Assembly: GCA_030525525.1 (NCBI GenBank)
Contig: JAUNEN010000004.1
Span: 1-64,000, forward strand
DNA: 64,000 bases
From: Erysipelotrichaceae bacterium
GTDB lineage: Bacteria; Bacillota_I; Bacilli_A; Erysipelotrichales; Erysipelotrichaceae
Direction of reading: 5' to 3'
Part shown: positions 35,166 through 44,757 of the stretch, one piece after another
Layout: the number at the start of each line of letters is the position of its first letter
Position numbering within the stretch: position 1 is the first letter of the stretch
Notes under the pieces: model-generated
What the model was told of the DNA's origin: nothing
Seen by the model: only the letters and a program-made list of their open reading frames with translations
Databases searched by the model: none
Translations under genes and position numbers: made by a program

Positions 35166-37160
35166 TTACTGCAACCAGCCGCCGTCTTTTAATTGTTTGA
35201 TCAGACTTTCAAGCTGCTGCATCTGCTCATTGGATTCAGAAGAAGAGGCTGATTCCTTAGCTTTCTGATATTCTTCATATGCCTTCTGATAATTTCGTTC
35301 AGACTCAGGTTTCTGATTCTCCATCATAATCAGCAGAAATGAGTGATACATATACGGCTGATAGGAATTCGGATAAATGCTTCTCATTTCTTCCAGAACA
35401 TTTTCAGCTTCCGGATATTTGCCGACTGTCTGATATGAGATGAATATGTTGACATAGAGATAATCCTTCTGCGCTCCCAGATTGAGTGCCTGACGATATG
35501 CGTCAACCGATTTCAGAATGTCTTCTGTATCATTGTTCTTTTCAAATGCTCCGCGGTTGTAATATGCATATCCGAGCATTTCCCAGAGTGCCGCATTGCC
35601 TGAAAGATCAAATTGTCTCATGGAGATTTCAATCGTATCGACAGCCAGTGAATATGCACCATCGATATGCTGAGGATCGGATGATGCAAGTTTTGCACTG
35701 TCACGATATGTTTCAGCCAGTGATATATATGCCCGTTTCAGGAGATCAGAATCACCGTTTGATTCTGTGACCTTTCTGAATTTTTCTGCAGCCTGAATAT
35801 AATCCTTATTCAAATATGCAATTTCACCTTCAAGATAAGCGAGCTCTGTTTCATTGGCTGAACCTTTCAGTGAATCAATGATTTCCTGAGCTTTTTCAAG
35901 GTCACCCATTCTTCCCGCACATACCGCATAGCCGATCCTGTTCTGAACTGTGAATTCTGTATTGAATTCTGAAAGCTTCTCATAAATCATGGAAGCAGCT
36001 TCATAATCATTTTGCTCAAAATAAGAAGATGCCAGGATTGAATAAGCATTCGGATTTTCCTGAAGTGTGATAACTCCTGAGTTTTCCAGTTCTTTGATAT
36101 AATCAGCAGCCTGCTTATATAAACCGTTTTTATATATCAGAGCAGCTTCTGCTTCATACGCTTCATCCCGCTGCGGCAATAATTGCTGAGCGGTATGCAG
36201 AGTCGAAACAGCATTTTCGTAAGATTCCGTTTCGCTTTGCGCAATCAAAGAACGATAATTCTGATCCTGTTCAGAGCGGTTGACAAAGAAACCTGCAATT
36301 ACTAGTGCAGCACCGATTGTATACAGACATGCAAGAAGGATTCTTCTTCTCTGAATTGTTTTCCTGACTCTGATGAATTCTTCATCATATTTATCAATAT
36401 GATTCAGATCATCCAGAAGTTCAGCTGCACTCTGATAACGATTTTCCGGTTCTGTCTGGATGCATTTGAACAGAATTGTTTCCATCCCTGCACTCAGATT
36501 CGGGTTGAGCTGTCTTGCCGGCACGAATGTATAAGGTGGCTGATACGGACTCTTTCCTGTTGCCAGGTAATACATTGTTACGCCAAGACTGTAAATATCG
36601 GTTCTCGCATCACTCTGAGTCTTTCCGTATTGCTCAGGTGCTGCATATCCTCTGGTACCGATCACGGTTGTATCCGTGTTGCTTTCAGGTTTGTATTCTC
36701 TGGCAATACCGAAGTCGATCAGCTTCAGTGTCTGATCACTCTGCAGCATGATGTTCGCCGGCTTCATGTCACGGTAAATGATCGGATGAGGTTCCTGGGT
36801 ATGCAGATAGACTAATACTTCAGCCAATGTTTTGAACCACGCACGCACACGCTGCTCATCAATCACTTTTTCCTGTTCAATGACCTGCTGAAGAGAGGAG
36901 CCGGTGACAAAATCTTCAACGATATAGACACTTGACTCATCTTCAAAAATATCGATGATTCTCGGCAGAGAAGGATGATTGAGTCTTTTGAGAATATTGG
37001 TTTCTGCAAGCAGATCAATATTCTCATCTTTGTTTTTATATACTTCCTTGACTGCCCAGATCGTATTCAGACGGACATGCCTTGCTTTATAAACAGCAGA
37101 CATGCCGCCTTTGCCGACAACATTCAGGATTTCATATGTATTGTTGATCAGTCTGCTCAT
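35166..37160 (-). CDS. Membrane Ser/Thr protein kinase with TPR repeats
   Basis: A 664-aa Hanks-type kinase. The catalytic domain spans residues ~8-265: glycine loop VGKGGMSAVY (15-24), catalytic Lys38, catalytic loop YRDMKPANIM with Asp131, DFG at 149-151, and APE-like AAPEQ. One membrane helix (LLACLYTIGAALVIAGFFV, about 270-292) leads to an extracytoplasmic region of TPR-like repeats. This is the PknB plan with TPRs in place of PASTA domains, suggesting sensing of a protein ligand outside the cell. FHA proteins, the usual readers of phospho-threonine, are encoded nearby (40032-40505 and the T7SS genes). Start ATG 37160 has an AAGGATGGG region upstream. Confidence 0.88.
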   Translation of the reverse strand: MSRLINNTYEILNVVGKGGMSAVYKARHVRLNTIWAVKEVYKNKDENIDLLAETNILKRLNHPSLPRIIDIFEDESSVYIVEDFVTGSSLQQVIEQEKVIDEQRVRAWFKTLAEVLVYLHTQEPHPIIYRDMKPANIMLQSDQTLKLIDFGIAREYKPESNTDTTVIGTRGYAAPEQYGKTQSDARTDIYSLGVTMYYLATGKSPYQPPYTFVPARQLNPNLSAGMETILFKCIQTEPENRYQSAAELLDDLNHIDKYDEEFIRVRKTIQRRRILLACLYTIGAALVIAGFFVNRSEQDQNYRSLIAQSETESYENAVSTLHTAQQLLPQRDEAYEAEAALIYKNGLYKQAADYIKELENSGVITLQENPNAYSILASSYFEQNDYEAASMIYEKLSEFNTEFTVQNRIGYAVCAGRMGDLEKAQEIIDSLKGSANETELAYLEGEIAYLNKDYIQAAEKFRKVTESNGDSDLLKRAYISLAETYRDSAKLASSDPQHIDGAYSLAVDTIEISMRQFDLSGNAALWEMLGYAYYNRGAFEKNNDTEDILKSVDAYRQALNLGAQKDYLYVNIFISYQTVGKYPEAENVLEEMRSIYPNSYQPYMYHSFLLIMMENQKPESERNYQKAYEEYQKAKESASSSESNEQMQQLESLIKQLKDGGWLQ

Positions 37161-37226
37161 AAATGACCCATCCTTCTTTATAAGTATGAAAAGCAGAGAT
37201 CAAATTCAATCTCTGCTCCTCGTGAA

Positions 37227-38939
37227 TTACTGTCCTGCAGAAGATTTTTTCTTCTTTGAGAGATAGATAAAGATTCCTGCACCGATTGCCGCGACTGCCG
37301 CAACTGCGCCGATGATCAGCCCACCGTTTCCGGAACTGCCTGATGCAGGTTTCGGTTCAGGAGTTGTCGTTGATTCAGGTGTTTCGCTTTCCTCAGGATC
37401 AGGAGTCGGCGTTGCTTCGGGAGCGTTCTTTATTTCTTCAAAATCTGCTTTTGCTTCCTCGACACTCAGACCTGTCTTTTGTTCCGCTTTATCATTACCG
37501 TATGCACTGGCGGAATCATCCTCAAGATAAATGTATTTCACATTTTCATTCTCACAATGCAGTGACATGTCACTGTGCAGATAAACTGCTTTGACATAAT
37601 CATTGAGCTCATTGTAAGTCGTACTGTTTAATCCATCGGGGAATTCAAAGAATTCGTCCGTTCTGCCCTGCGGATAATAAACCAACCTTGCACTTCCTCT
37701 GAGTTTTTCTTCAATCGTTGCTTTATTGAAATCAGATTCGGTGTTTGCATAATACAGAACGCCATCATATGAGAAGATACCGACGTAAGGAATATAATTG
37801 GGATCTTCCTCCTTCGAGCCTGTTATTGTGATGGATTTAAGATTCGGAAGATTTCCGGCATTGTCGGATTCGACAGTTTCCTGATCGATTTCACTCACTG
37901 TCAATTCTTCAAGATATTCATTTTTACGGAAAGCATTCATATCAACGATCACGTTATCCGGTGCCGTGAATGATTTATCTGTTTTATCTGTCGGGTAGAA
38001 TACAAGCTTTGTTTTATCTGACCAGTCTTTCCAATAGAGAATACCATTCTCAGAATAAACACGGCTACTGGCTTTCGGCATATTGATTTTTTCGACGGAA
38101 GTACCTTCAAGAAAGCCGTTATTTGGCAGAATAGTTATTGATGATGGCAATGTGATTTCTTTCAGATACTTGTTTTTGCTGAATGAAGCAAGCTGTTGAA
38201 CGCCTTCCGGAATTGTCACTGATTCACTCTTGCGGCCGGCCGGGAAAAGTATCATCCTTGTCAGATCCGATGAATACAGAACGCCGTCAACCACCTTGCA
38301 TGCATCACTTCCTCCGGTTGTCTCAATTTCTTCAAGATCAGGCAACGCACTTGCGCTGATACTGATATTTTTGACAGTGCTGGGAATGTTTACTTTTCTG
38401 ATTCCTTTTTGAGCGACATTCGATCGCCCGTTGTAATCATAGAAGTCCAGGCCGATCACCCTGGTTCCGTCATTCAGATATTCAGGAATTGTTACATTGC
38501 TGAGTTTCGGACCGATATAGTCAACTAATTGCGCATAATAGCCGTTCCAGTCTGATTCTTTCGCAGTGTAATAATCTGTATTTGTAACCGATTCATCCAG
38601 CGGTGCAAATCCGCAGCCGCTGTTTGAACTTTCAGGAATGACAATATTTGAATCCACCCCGTAATATCTGTTCTCGATGCAATAAACAGGAATTTCTTTT
38701 GTTTCATCAACTTCAGCAAATTCGGGCTGTTTGTATTTACCGACTGTCTCTTCATAATTCGAATCCCATTCAGTGATCAAATATCCATCCTTCGAAACAA
38801 GTTTATATGCGAAGTAGCCGTCATAGAATGTCGGTGTCTCAGGGCCTTCAGCCGCCTGAACTGACGAGAAACTGACAAACGGGATCACCAGGACTGCCGC
38901 TGCAGTCAGAATACATACCTTTTTCATGATGTTCTTCAT
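37227..38939 (-). CDS. Leucine-rich repeat surface protein with C-terminal anchor
   Basis: A 570-aa exported protein. It has a signal peptide (MKKVCILTAAAVLVIPFVSFSSVQA), then BspA-like LRR_5 repeats (for example VNIPSTVKNISISASALPDLEEIE, SVTIPEGVQQLASFSKNKYLKEITLP). A Pro/Thr/Glu-rich stalk (EATPTPDPEESETPEST) follows, then a membrane helix (GGLIIGAVAAVAAIGAGIFIYL) and a KKKK tail. LRR_5 proteins commonly bind host or bacterial surface ligands. The gene starts three bases after the stop of the TPR lipoprotein gene, so they are co-transcribed and probably co-translated. Confidence 0.82.
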   Translation of the reverse strand: MKNIMKKVCILTAAAVLVIPFVSFSSVQAAEGPETPTFYDGYFAYKLVSKDGYLITEWDSNYEETVGKYKQPEFAEVDETKEIPVYCIENRYYGVDSNIVIPESSNSGCGFAPLDESVTNTDYYTAKESDWNGYYAQLVDYIGPKLSNVTIPEYLNDGTRVIGLDFYDYNGRSNVAQKGIRKVNIPSTVKNISISASALPDLEEIETTGGSDACKVVDGVLYSSDLTRMILFPAGRKSESVTIPEGVQQLASFSKNKYLKEITLPSSITILPNNGFLEGTSVEKINMPKASSRVYSENGILYWKDWSDKTKLVFYPTDKTDKSFTAPDNVIVDMNAFRKNEYLEELTVSEIDQETVESDNAGNLPNLKSITITGSKEEDPNYIPYVGIFSYDGVLYYANTESDFNKATIEEKLRGSARLVYYPQGRTDEFFEFPDGLNSTTYNELNDYVKAVYLHSDMSLHCENENVKYIYLEDDSASAYGNDKAEQKTGLSVEEAKADFEEIKNAPEATPTPDPEESETPESTTTPEPKPASGSSGNGGLIIGAVAAVAAIGAGIFIYLSKKKKSSAGQ

Positions 38940-38942
38940 AAG

Positions 38943-39992
38943 TTACTCCCCGATCGTATCGTAGTAATAGTAATCTGTCGTCTGCCACAGGAAAGAATCC
39001 GATGTTTCCGAATTGTGACATGTAATCTTGATCTGTCTGATTCTGTCATATTCATCAAATTCGTTGGAATATTCTTCCGTATCAAACTGCTGTCCGTCGG
39101 CTGTCATGACCATTGTGCCGTGATCAACTTTTGTCGGATAACCTTTTTCATATGTTGTTTTTCCGGAAGCAGTTACTGCACTGTTTGAGGTTGTGCTTTC
39201 CGTCAGATTCCCATCAGAATCGTATGAATAGCGGCTTGTGACTGTTGTCTCTTCACCGGTAACCGGATCTTTCCCGGTAACGTTTCTGCTGACCTGTCTG
39301 CCGTTGGCATCATACTTGATTTCAACATTGCTTCTTGTCTCTCCGTCTTCAGAGTAGGCAACATAGGTTGCTTTATATCCGTCGCCGCTCTTTGACAGTT
39401 CGTAGTTTTCGATTCCCTCACGGTCCATTGTTTTAATGACACCGGCGAGATTGTATGTGTATCTTGTTTCCTGCGTGCCGTCTTCCGTGATCACTCTCAG
39501 GAGTGTGATTCGGCCATGATCATCAAACTCATATTCATAATCAGCCTGATACGTACGGTCTCCTTCTTTCGTCACAACTCTTGAAGGATTGGTCATAATC
39601 TTTGTAATGACCTGATAGTCATGAATCAGAAGGTCAACACCTTCAAGCCCGTCCGTATCATCCCGGTATGAGATCTCTGAATTGGCGACATCTGCACCGG
39701 TTGCTTCAATACCGCGTTCAACACTTGTACGTGCATTCACATAATCACTCATTGCAGTGTAGACACTGTATAGTCCGTGATATGCACCGGGCTGCTTCGG
39801 ATCAATCTCAATCGCCTGATTGAATGAAGCAATCGCCTCTTCATAATTTCCGTCAAGCAGATACTGATTCGCTGTTGCAATCATTTCCTGTGCCTGTTTG
39901 GCTTTGCTGCTGCACGAAGCAGCAAACATCATGAGAAATGACAGCAGAATGAGTGCAAATCTTTTCTGCATACGCTTTACAGAATGACTCAT
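38943..39992 (-). CDS. TPR lipoprotein with YD-like repeats
   Basis: A 349-aa lipoprotein; lipobox FAASCS (Cys near residue 27). Residues ~30-95 carry two TPRs (MIATANQYLLDGNYEEAIASFNQAIEIDP and the next). The remaining ~230 residues are beta-rich with YD/Rhs-like signatures (YEYEFDDHGRITLLRV, VEIKYDANGRQVSRNV, SRYSYDSDGNLTES), which form a sugar-binding-like or shell-like fold in larger proteins. The ATG at 39992 lies 10 bases after a GGGGG site. It sits between an FHA protein and an LRR protein in the same operon. It is probably an outer-face scaffold. Confidence 0.75.
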   Translation of the reverse strand: MSHSVKRMQKRFALILLSFLMMFAASCSSKAKQAQEMIATANQYLLDGNYEEAIASFNQAIEIDPKQPGAYHGLYSVYTAMSDYVNARTSVERGIEATGADVANSEISYRDDTDGLEGVDLLIHDYQVITKIMTNPSRVVTKEGDRTYQADYEYEFDDHGRITLLRVITEDGTQETRYTYNLAGVIKTMDREGIENYELSKSGDGYKATYVAYSEDGETRSNVEIKYDANGRQVSRNVTGKDPVTGEETTVTSRYSYDSDGNLTESTTSNSAVTASGKTTYEKGYPTKVDHGTMVMTADGQQFDTEEYSNEFDEYDRIRQIKITCHNSETSDSFLWQTTDYYYYDTIGE

Positions 39993-40031
39993 AATTGAAA
40001 TTCCCCCTTTTTTTAACTTTTATGATTCATT

Positions 40032-40505
40032 TCATTCAAGGCCGAATATAAACTGTTCGCTTGCAATCTCTATGACATCCTTATCTTTCAGAAGATATTC
40101 AGTGTCAGGCTGAAGCTCTTCCTTATTAAGGTAAGTGTGATTCTTCGATCTCAGATCCTTGATGTAATAGTTATTATCAAGCTTGATAATCTGTAAATGC
40201 TTGCGGCTGACCTCAGGATTGCTGACACAGTAATCACAGTCATAGCGGGCAGAACCGATCAGAAGACTCGGTCTGTTGTTCAGCATGATCTTCTGCTGAT
40301 TTGCGACACGGATAATAAATCCTGCCTTAACGGTATCCTCAGATACACCCGCCTCTTCTGCTACCTCAGCAGCATTCGCCCCTGCTGTTGCCAGCAGAAT
40401 GCCGCAATGCGGGCAATACTTTGCTGCCTTGGTGAAAACCGCTTTGCATGAAGGACACTTCTGTGCATTATCTACAGTATATTCCACCGGATTTTCATAT
40501 TCCAT
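40032..40505 (-). CDS. Zinc-ribbon FHA-domain protein
   Basis: A 157-aa soluble protein. A zinc ribbon (CPSCKAVFTKAAKYCPHCG, residues ~18-36) is followed by an FHA domain (residues ~75-155: SLLIGSARYDCDYCVSNPEVSRKHLQI, then NYYIKDLRSKNHTYLN). The conserved GxR-like, SRKH and N residues of the phospho-threonine pocket are present. FHA proteins read the phosphorylation state set by Ser/Thr kinases, and one such kinase is encoded about 3 kb downstream in the same run. It has no membrane segment, unlike the FHA proteins of the T7SS block. Confidence 0.85.
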   Translation of the reverse strand: MEYENPVEYTVDNAQKCPSCKAVFTKAAKYCPHCGILLATAGANAAEVAEEAGVSEDTVKAGFIIRVANQQKIMLNNRPSLLIGSARYDCDYCVSNPEVSRKHLQIIKLDNNYYIKDLRSKNHTYLNKEELQPDTEYLLKDKDVIEIASEQFIFGLE

Positions 40506-40529
40506 AACGTTACCTCATCAAGCTTTCCA

Positions 40530-43007
40530 TCAGAGAATGACAAAATACAATAACATCAATACAAACAGAATGACTGCCATGACAGATAATCTCACCATAT
40601 CTTTAGGCGGATTTACCTCGGCACTGAGTTCATCGATATCACGCTGAATCATTTCATGCTGCACAGGTGCAGATGCAGGAATGTTCTGTACTGCTTTCGG
40701 TTTTTCCGACTGTTTTACTTCAGCAGATGCAGGCTTTGCGGCTTCCTTTTTCAATTCTGCTTCTGGATCAGTCAATACCAGCTGAATCTCAGGCTTCTTC
40801 TCGATTTTCTTCAGATCATATCCGCATACAGGACAGAAGCTTGAGGTCATCACAAGGCTGTTGCATCTCGGACAGGTGATTTTCTTAGCCTGTTCCTCTG
40901 ATACTTCAACCCAGGAGCGTTCCCGTTTTCTTTCCTCAAGTGCAGTTCTCGGTGTTACCGGAACAGGTTCTCTCAGATTTTCTGCAACTACAGTTGTCTC
41001 AATAACAGGCTGCGGTTCTGGTTTTTTCGGTTCTCTAATTACCGTTGTTCCGCAATAAGGGCAGTGTGGATATACAGAAGGGAATACTTCGCCGCAGGTT
41101 GGACAGACTATATTCTCTTTTTTCGGTTCTTCACGAACAGGTTCTGCAGGCTTTTCTTCTTTTACTTCAGTCTTTACAGGTGCAGGCTCAGGTTTCGATT
41201 CTTTTACTTCCTGGACCACGGGTTTTGGTTCTTCCGGTTTTGTAACGGGTACTGTCGGAATGATGACGGGTTCAGGCTCTACTTCTTTAATCGGCTGTTC
41301 TATAGGCTTTTCAACTGTTACTTCAGTCTTCGCAGGTGCAGGCTCAGGTTTTGATTCCTTTACTTCATGGACCGCAGACTTCGATTCTTCGGGTTTTGTT
41401 ACAGGCACTGCCGGAATAATGACAGGTTCAGGTTCTGCTTCCTTAACCGGCTGCTCTGCAGGCTTTTCTTCTGCAATAACTTCTTCAGAAACACTTGGTT
41501 TCTTTTCAGGCTCTGCAGGTACTGCTGCCCCAATCACTTCAATCACTGCCGGTTCATAAAGCCGTTCTGCAGGTTTTTGAATTACAGTTGTAAGCTCTTC
41601 TGCAATTCCAATCGGTGTGTCAGGAATAGCAGTTACCGGTTCTTCGTATTCGAGTTCTGAAGACTGGGTTTGCTGGTCGGCCTGTTCTGATAAAACAGGT
41701 TCTTCCACTGTCTGACTGACTTCAGTTACTGACTCAGTTTCCACAGTTTCTTCTGCTTTGACTGATTCAGTTGTTTCTGCGTCATAATTCTGTTCTTCTG
41801 CTTCCTGAACAGGATTTGTTTCTTCAGGAATTTCCGGTTTTGTTTCAGTAATGATGACAGGTTCAGGTTCTGCAGACTCGATCTGCTGTTCAGCAATTTC
41901 TTCTGAAACAGATTCTTCCGGTGTATTGCTGACAACAGATATTTCCGATGCAGGTTCAGTTTCTATGGGTTCTTCTACTGCAGCCGCTTCAAAGACCAGT
42001 TCTTCTTTTTCAGGTTCAGACTCTGTATCTACATACTTGTCAATGTTGATTTCATAAGAAGATTCTGTGTAATCAGAATGATCGGATTCCGCCGGCTGCT
42101 CAATAGTTTCTGGCTGTTCAGGATTGACTGTCGGCTCAATTGCTGCTGTAATTTCCGGTTCTTCCGGTGTTTCCAGTTCATTACTGACAGAGACACTCTC
42201 TGCTTCGGCAGAGCTCTTGGATAAGAAGTTATGTCCGCAATACATACAGAATCGTGCCTGTACCGGTAAAATCATTCCGCATTCGGGACAGATCATTGTT
42301 TCAGGTTTTGATTCTTCAGAAACAGTCTGTTTTTCTTCAGTTTCAGCAATTTCTGCTTCTTCCGGTTTCTCTGCTTCAGTTACAGTGATTTCTTCAGAAA
42401 CATTATCCTGGACCGGTTCTTCTGCTTCTTTCACTTCCTCAATTATTTCTTCAGGTTCTTTGATTTCAGCTTCTTCCTGCTTCATTTCAGTTTCTTCAGA
42501 AACCTGAATATTTTCTTTTACTTCATCGAAAGTGCCAGAAATGGATTCTTTCAGTGGTTCTTCAATAGCTTCTGAACGTGCTGTTTCCGGTTCCTTGATA
42601 TCTGTTTCTTCCAAAACAGGAATGATTGTTTCCGGTTCTTTCTCTTCAGAAACTGCAGCCGGCTGAGGTTCTTCTGCTTTGACTTTCACAATTAATATAT
42701 CTGCTGCGCTGATTTCGGCTTTTTCTTCTGTTTTCTCAATGAGTTCACCAGGCTCAGGTACAGGCTCACTCGTAATTCGATCGATTACATGAGTCGGCTC
42801 TGCTTTTTCAATGACAGTTGTTTTAGCCAAAGTCTGCCGGTCATTATATTGATCAAGAACAAGAGTATCCGTCTTTTTCGTTTCAGCTGCTTTTGTACTC
42901 GGTTTTAACTCACAGAAATCATATTCTGCAGCTAATGTGCCGCACTCAATGCAGCGCGGTCTGTTGTAAAGCAGTTTTCCGCAATTGATACAGTAATGTG
43001 CACGCAT
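40530..43007 (-). CDS. Tail-anchored zinc-ribbon protein with long Glu/Pro-rich spacer
   Basis: An 825-aa protein of unknown function. It has four zinc ribbons: at the N-terminus (CINCGKLLYNRPRCIECG), near 240 (CPECGMILPVQARFCMYCG), near 645 (CPTCGEVFPSVYPHCPYCG) and near 725 (CPRCNSLVMTSSFCPVCG). Between them lie hundreds of residues of low-complexity Glu/Pro/Val/Ile, including a tandem 52-residue repeat. The last ~20 residues are one membrane helix (SVMAVILFVLMLLYFVIL), so the protein is tail-anchored with zinc ribbons in the cytoplasm. It starts one base after the DUF4234 gene stop, so the two are probably co-translated. Confidence 0.75.
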   Translation of the reverse strand: MRAHYCINCGKLLYNRPRCIECGTLAAEYDFCELKPSTKAAETKKTDTLVLDQYNDRQTLAKTTVIEKAEPTHVIDRITSEPVPEPGELIEKTEEKAEISAADILIVKVKAEEPQPAAVSEEKEPETIIPVLEETDIKEPETARSEAIEEPLKESISGTFDEVKENIQVSEETEMKQEEAEIKEPEEIIEEVKEAEEPVQDNVSEEITVTEAEKPEEAEIAETEEKQTVSEESKPETMICPECGMILPVQARFCMYCGHNFLSKSSAEAESVSVSNELETPEEPEITAAIEPTVNPEQPETIEQPAESDHSDYTESSYEINIDKYVDTESEPEKEELVFEAAAVEEPIETEPASEISVVSNTPEESVSEEIAEQQIESAEPEPVIITETKPEIPEETNPVQEAEEQNYDAETTESVKAEETVETESVTEVSQTVEEPVLSEQADQQTQSSELEYEEPVTAIPDTPIGIAEELTTVIQKPAERLYEPAVIEVIGAAVPAEPEKKPSVSEEVIAEEKPAEQPVKEAEPEPVIIPAVPVTKPEESKSAVHEVKESKPEPAPAKTEVTVEKPIEQPIKEVEPEPVIIPTVPVTKPEEPKPVVQEVKESKPEPAPVKTEVKEEKPAEPVREEPKKENIVCPTCGEVFPSVYPHCPYCGTTVIREPKKPEPQPVIETTVVAENLREPVPVTPRTALEERKRERSWVEVSEEQAKKITCPRCNSLVMTSSFCPVCGYDLKKIEKKPEIQLVLTDPEAELKKEAAKPASAEVKQSEKPKAVQNIPASAPVQHEMIQRDIDELSAEVNPPKDMVRLSVMAVILFVLMLLYFVIL
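41100..41480. repeat. 156-bp tandem coding repeat
   Basis: The stretch beginning AGGTGCAGGCTCAGGTTT at 41178 recurs at 41334, a spacing of 156 bases (52 codons), and a partial third unit follows. It encodes repeats around EPVIIPxVPVTKPEE and EVKESKPEPAP in the Glu/Pro-rich spacer. Copies differ by scattered substitutions. Confidence 0.75.
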
Positions 43008-43008
43008 A

Positions 43009-44175
43009 TCAATAACCTCCCTGAATGTCAGACTGATTCATCGCTGCCATCTGTTCATTGTTATATGCCGTGAATAAGATATTCATATTTCTGAACAGAA
43101 TATGATATGCAAAGAAAACTCCGAATAAGCAGGCCCACCAGCCCAGGAAGATCCACAAAAGAATGGTGCCGCCGCCTTCCGGAATATTCTGGCCGTAGCG
43201 AGGTGCATTTGCCTTGATTCTGTTTTCAAGAGAATACAGATAATAGATTCCATAAAATCCGCAGGTCAGAATGGTGAATAAGCATAATTTTATGAGACCC
43301 GGAGTGCTTCTTCCGTCTCCCTCGCAGCAGATGTTCATCTCTTTTGCCATTTTGTGTATTTGATAGAATGCATAAATATCACATGTGATCAGGGATAAGA
43401 GGAACCATTTGACCACACCTCTGTTTGTCTGCAGCAGAACCGGTCCCGCTGCAGTATTCACGGCAGGTGCAGGTTTCCGGACACTCTGAGCAGCTTTGTC
43501 AGCAGCAGGCTTATTCGGTCTTGTTTCTTTTTCAGGCTGAACAGGAGCCGGTTTTGATTCCGGCAGAATGTCCTTGATACTGCCAAGTGAATCTGCCACA
43601 GATTTAGCATCCTTGATTTTTGCAAGCGGCATCGTCGGACAGATGAACGAAACAACCAGATAGAATGCAATGAATGCAATCAATGCCGGAAGACACATTC
43701 TGAACATCCATCTGAAAGATGATGCATAATAAAGGCCATAATGGAGCAACCCAAAGATGAAGTTGATCAGATTCATGGCGATGATCAAAACAACAAAAAC
43801 GGCGTTCACGCTGAAGTTGCTGTCCATCTTGTTTCTGTCCCATACCACGGCTGTATAAATGTAATAAGCACCAAGGCCAAGATATGCAAGATTCGGGATC
43901 AAAGCAATTAAGCCGTACAATGCCTCCAGAAGGGAGCGAATATCATATCTGATATAGCCGATCAAACTGAATATGGAACTGATTGAATAAAATACATTTC
44001 TGTAAATCATTAAAACCAGCCATACTCCGAGTACTCCTGCAGCCACTCTGATAATGAGATCTCCTGTTTCCTTAGAAACCGGCAGAGTAAATTCAGGGAT
44101 GCCTAACAGTTTTCCGCAATTCGGGCATTTCTGTGAATTATCCGGAATCTCTGCCCCGCAATGTTTGCAATACAT
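43009..44175 (-). CDS. Zinc-ribbon multi-pass membrane protein (DUF4234)
   Basis: A 388-aa protein. It starts with a zinc ribbon (YCKHCGAEIPDNSQKCPNCG). About four membrane helices follow over residues 40-180, then a polar Pro/Lys-rich linker. A DUF4234 domain ends the protein (NRGVVKWFLLSLITCDIYAFYQIHKMAKEMN, then LCLFTILTCGFYGIYYLYSLENR) with three more helices. DUF4234 proteins are membrane proteins of unknown function. It lies 18 bases after the DUF2752 gene and one base before the tail-anchored zinc-ribbon gene. Confidence 0.8.
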   Translation of the reverse strand: MYCKHCGAEIPDNSQKCPNCGKLLGIPEFTLPVSKETGDLIIRVAAGVLGVWLVLMIYRNVFYSISSIFSLIGYIRYDIRSLLEALYGLIALIPNLAYLGLGAYYIYTAVVWDRNKMDSNFSVNAVFVVLIIAMNLINFIFGLLHYGLYYASSFRWMFRMCLPALIAFIAFYLVVSFICPTMPLAKIKDAKSVADSLGSIKDILPESKPAPVQPEKETRPNKPAADKAAQSVRKPAPAVNTAAGPVLLQTNRGVVKWFLLSLITCDIYAFYQIHKMAKEMNICCEGDGRSTPGLIKLCLFTILTCGFYGIYYLYSLENRIKANAPRYGQNIPEGGGTILLWIFLGWWACLFGVFFAYHILFRNMNILFTAYNNEQMAAMNQSDIQGGY

Positions 44176-44193
44176 ATTATGAATTCCTCCTGA

Positions 44194-44595
44194 TTACTTC
44201 CGTAAACTCAACAATCTGAAGATCAATCCGTTTTCCGGGCTGAATACGACAATGTCATTCGATGGGTCTGCCATCCGATGAATGTAGACAATTATGAATA
44301 AGATCATTCCAACCGCCAGAATCACTTTCTGTATCCTCTGACTCATATGTTTTCTGTAAAGAAACAACAGCAAGACCGCCGGCATCATTAATACCAGCGG
44401 ATGATAGTATGCAGCTTTGTGAATATCACCGTGAATCAATGCAAGTGATGCCCTGGTCATCCCGCACCCTGCGCAGCTGATGCCTGTCAGGTGTTTGATC
44501 GGACAGGTTATTCCGAACAGATGCATCAATCCGTAAGTCAATCCGATAGCCAGAATTGCAGTGATATCCGTTTTCAGAGTTTTATACTTTTCCAT
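44194..44595 (-). CDS. DUF2752 membrane protein
   Basis: A 133-aa protein with three membrane helices and the DUF2752 signature CPxxxLTGxxCAGCGMTRASLAL (residues ~31-53). It is a small membrane protein with conserved cysteines; function unknown. DUF2752 genes often sit next to zinc-ribbon/DUF4234 genes, as here. A gap of about 160 bases separates it from the preceding gene. That gap holds repeats of CCTGCAGG and a weak hairpin near 44714-44733. Confidence 0.85.
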   Translation of the reverse strand: MEKYKTLKTDITAILAIGLTYGLMHLFGITCPIKHLTGISCAGCGMTRASLALIHGDIHKAAYYHPLVLMMPAVLLLFLYRKHMSQRIQKVILAVGMILFIIVYIHRMADPSNDIVVFSPENGLIFRLLSLRK

Positions 44596-44757
44596 AATTG
44601 CTGAACACTTTCTTCTGCAGCAACAATGATCAGCCTCAATGTTTTTCCAATTCCGGTTCTCCTGCAGGAAGATCCTGAATCAATAAGATCTGAGCAGATT
44701 CTCCCTGCAGGCAAATCCGGTAAGATTTGCTTTATTTAATATGAATACTGATTTGGT

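Noticed and set aside
44596-44757. Possible structured RNA with CCTGCAGG repeats
   Set aside because: The pairing is weak and no known class fits; listed only as a curiosity in the gap before the DUF2752 gene.
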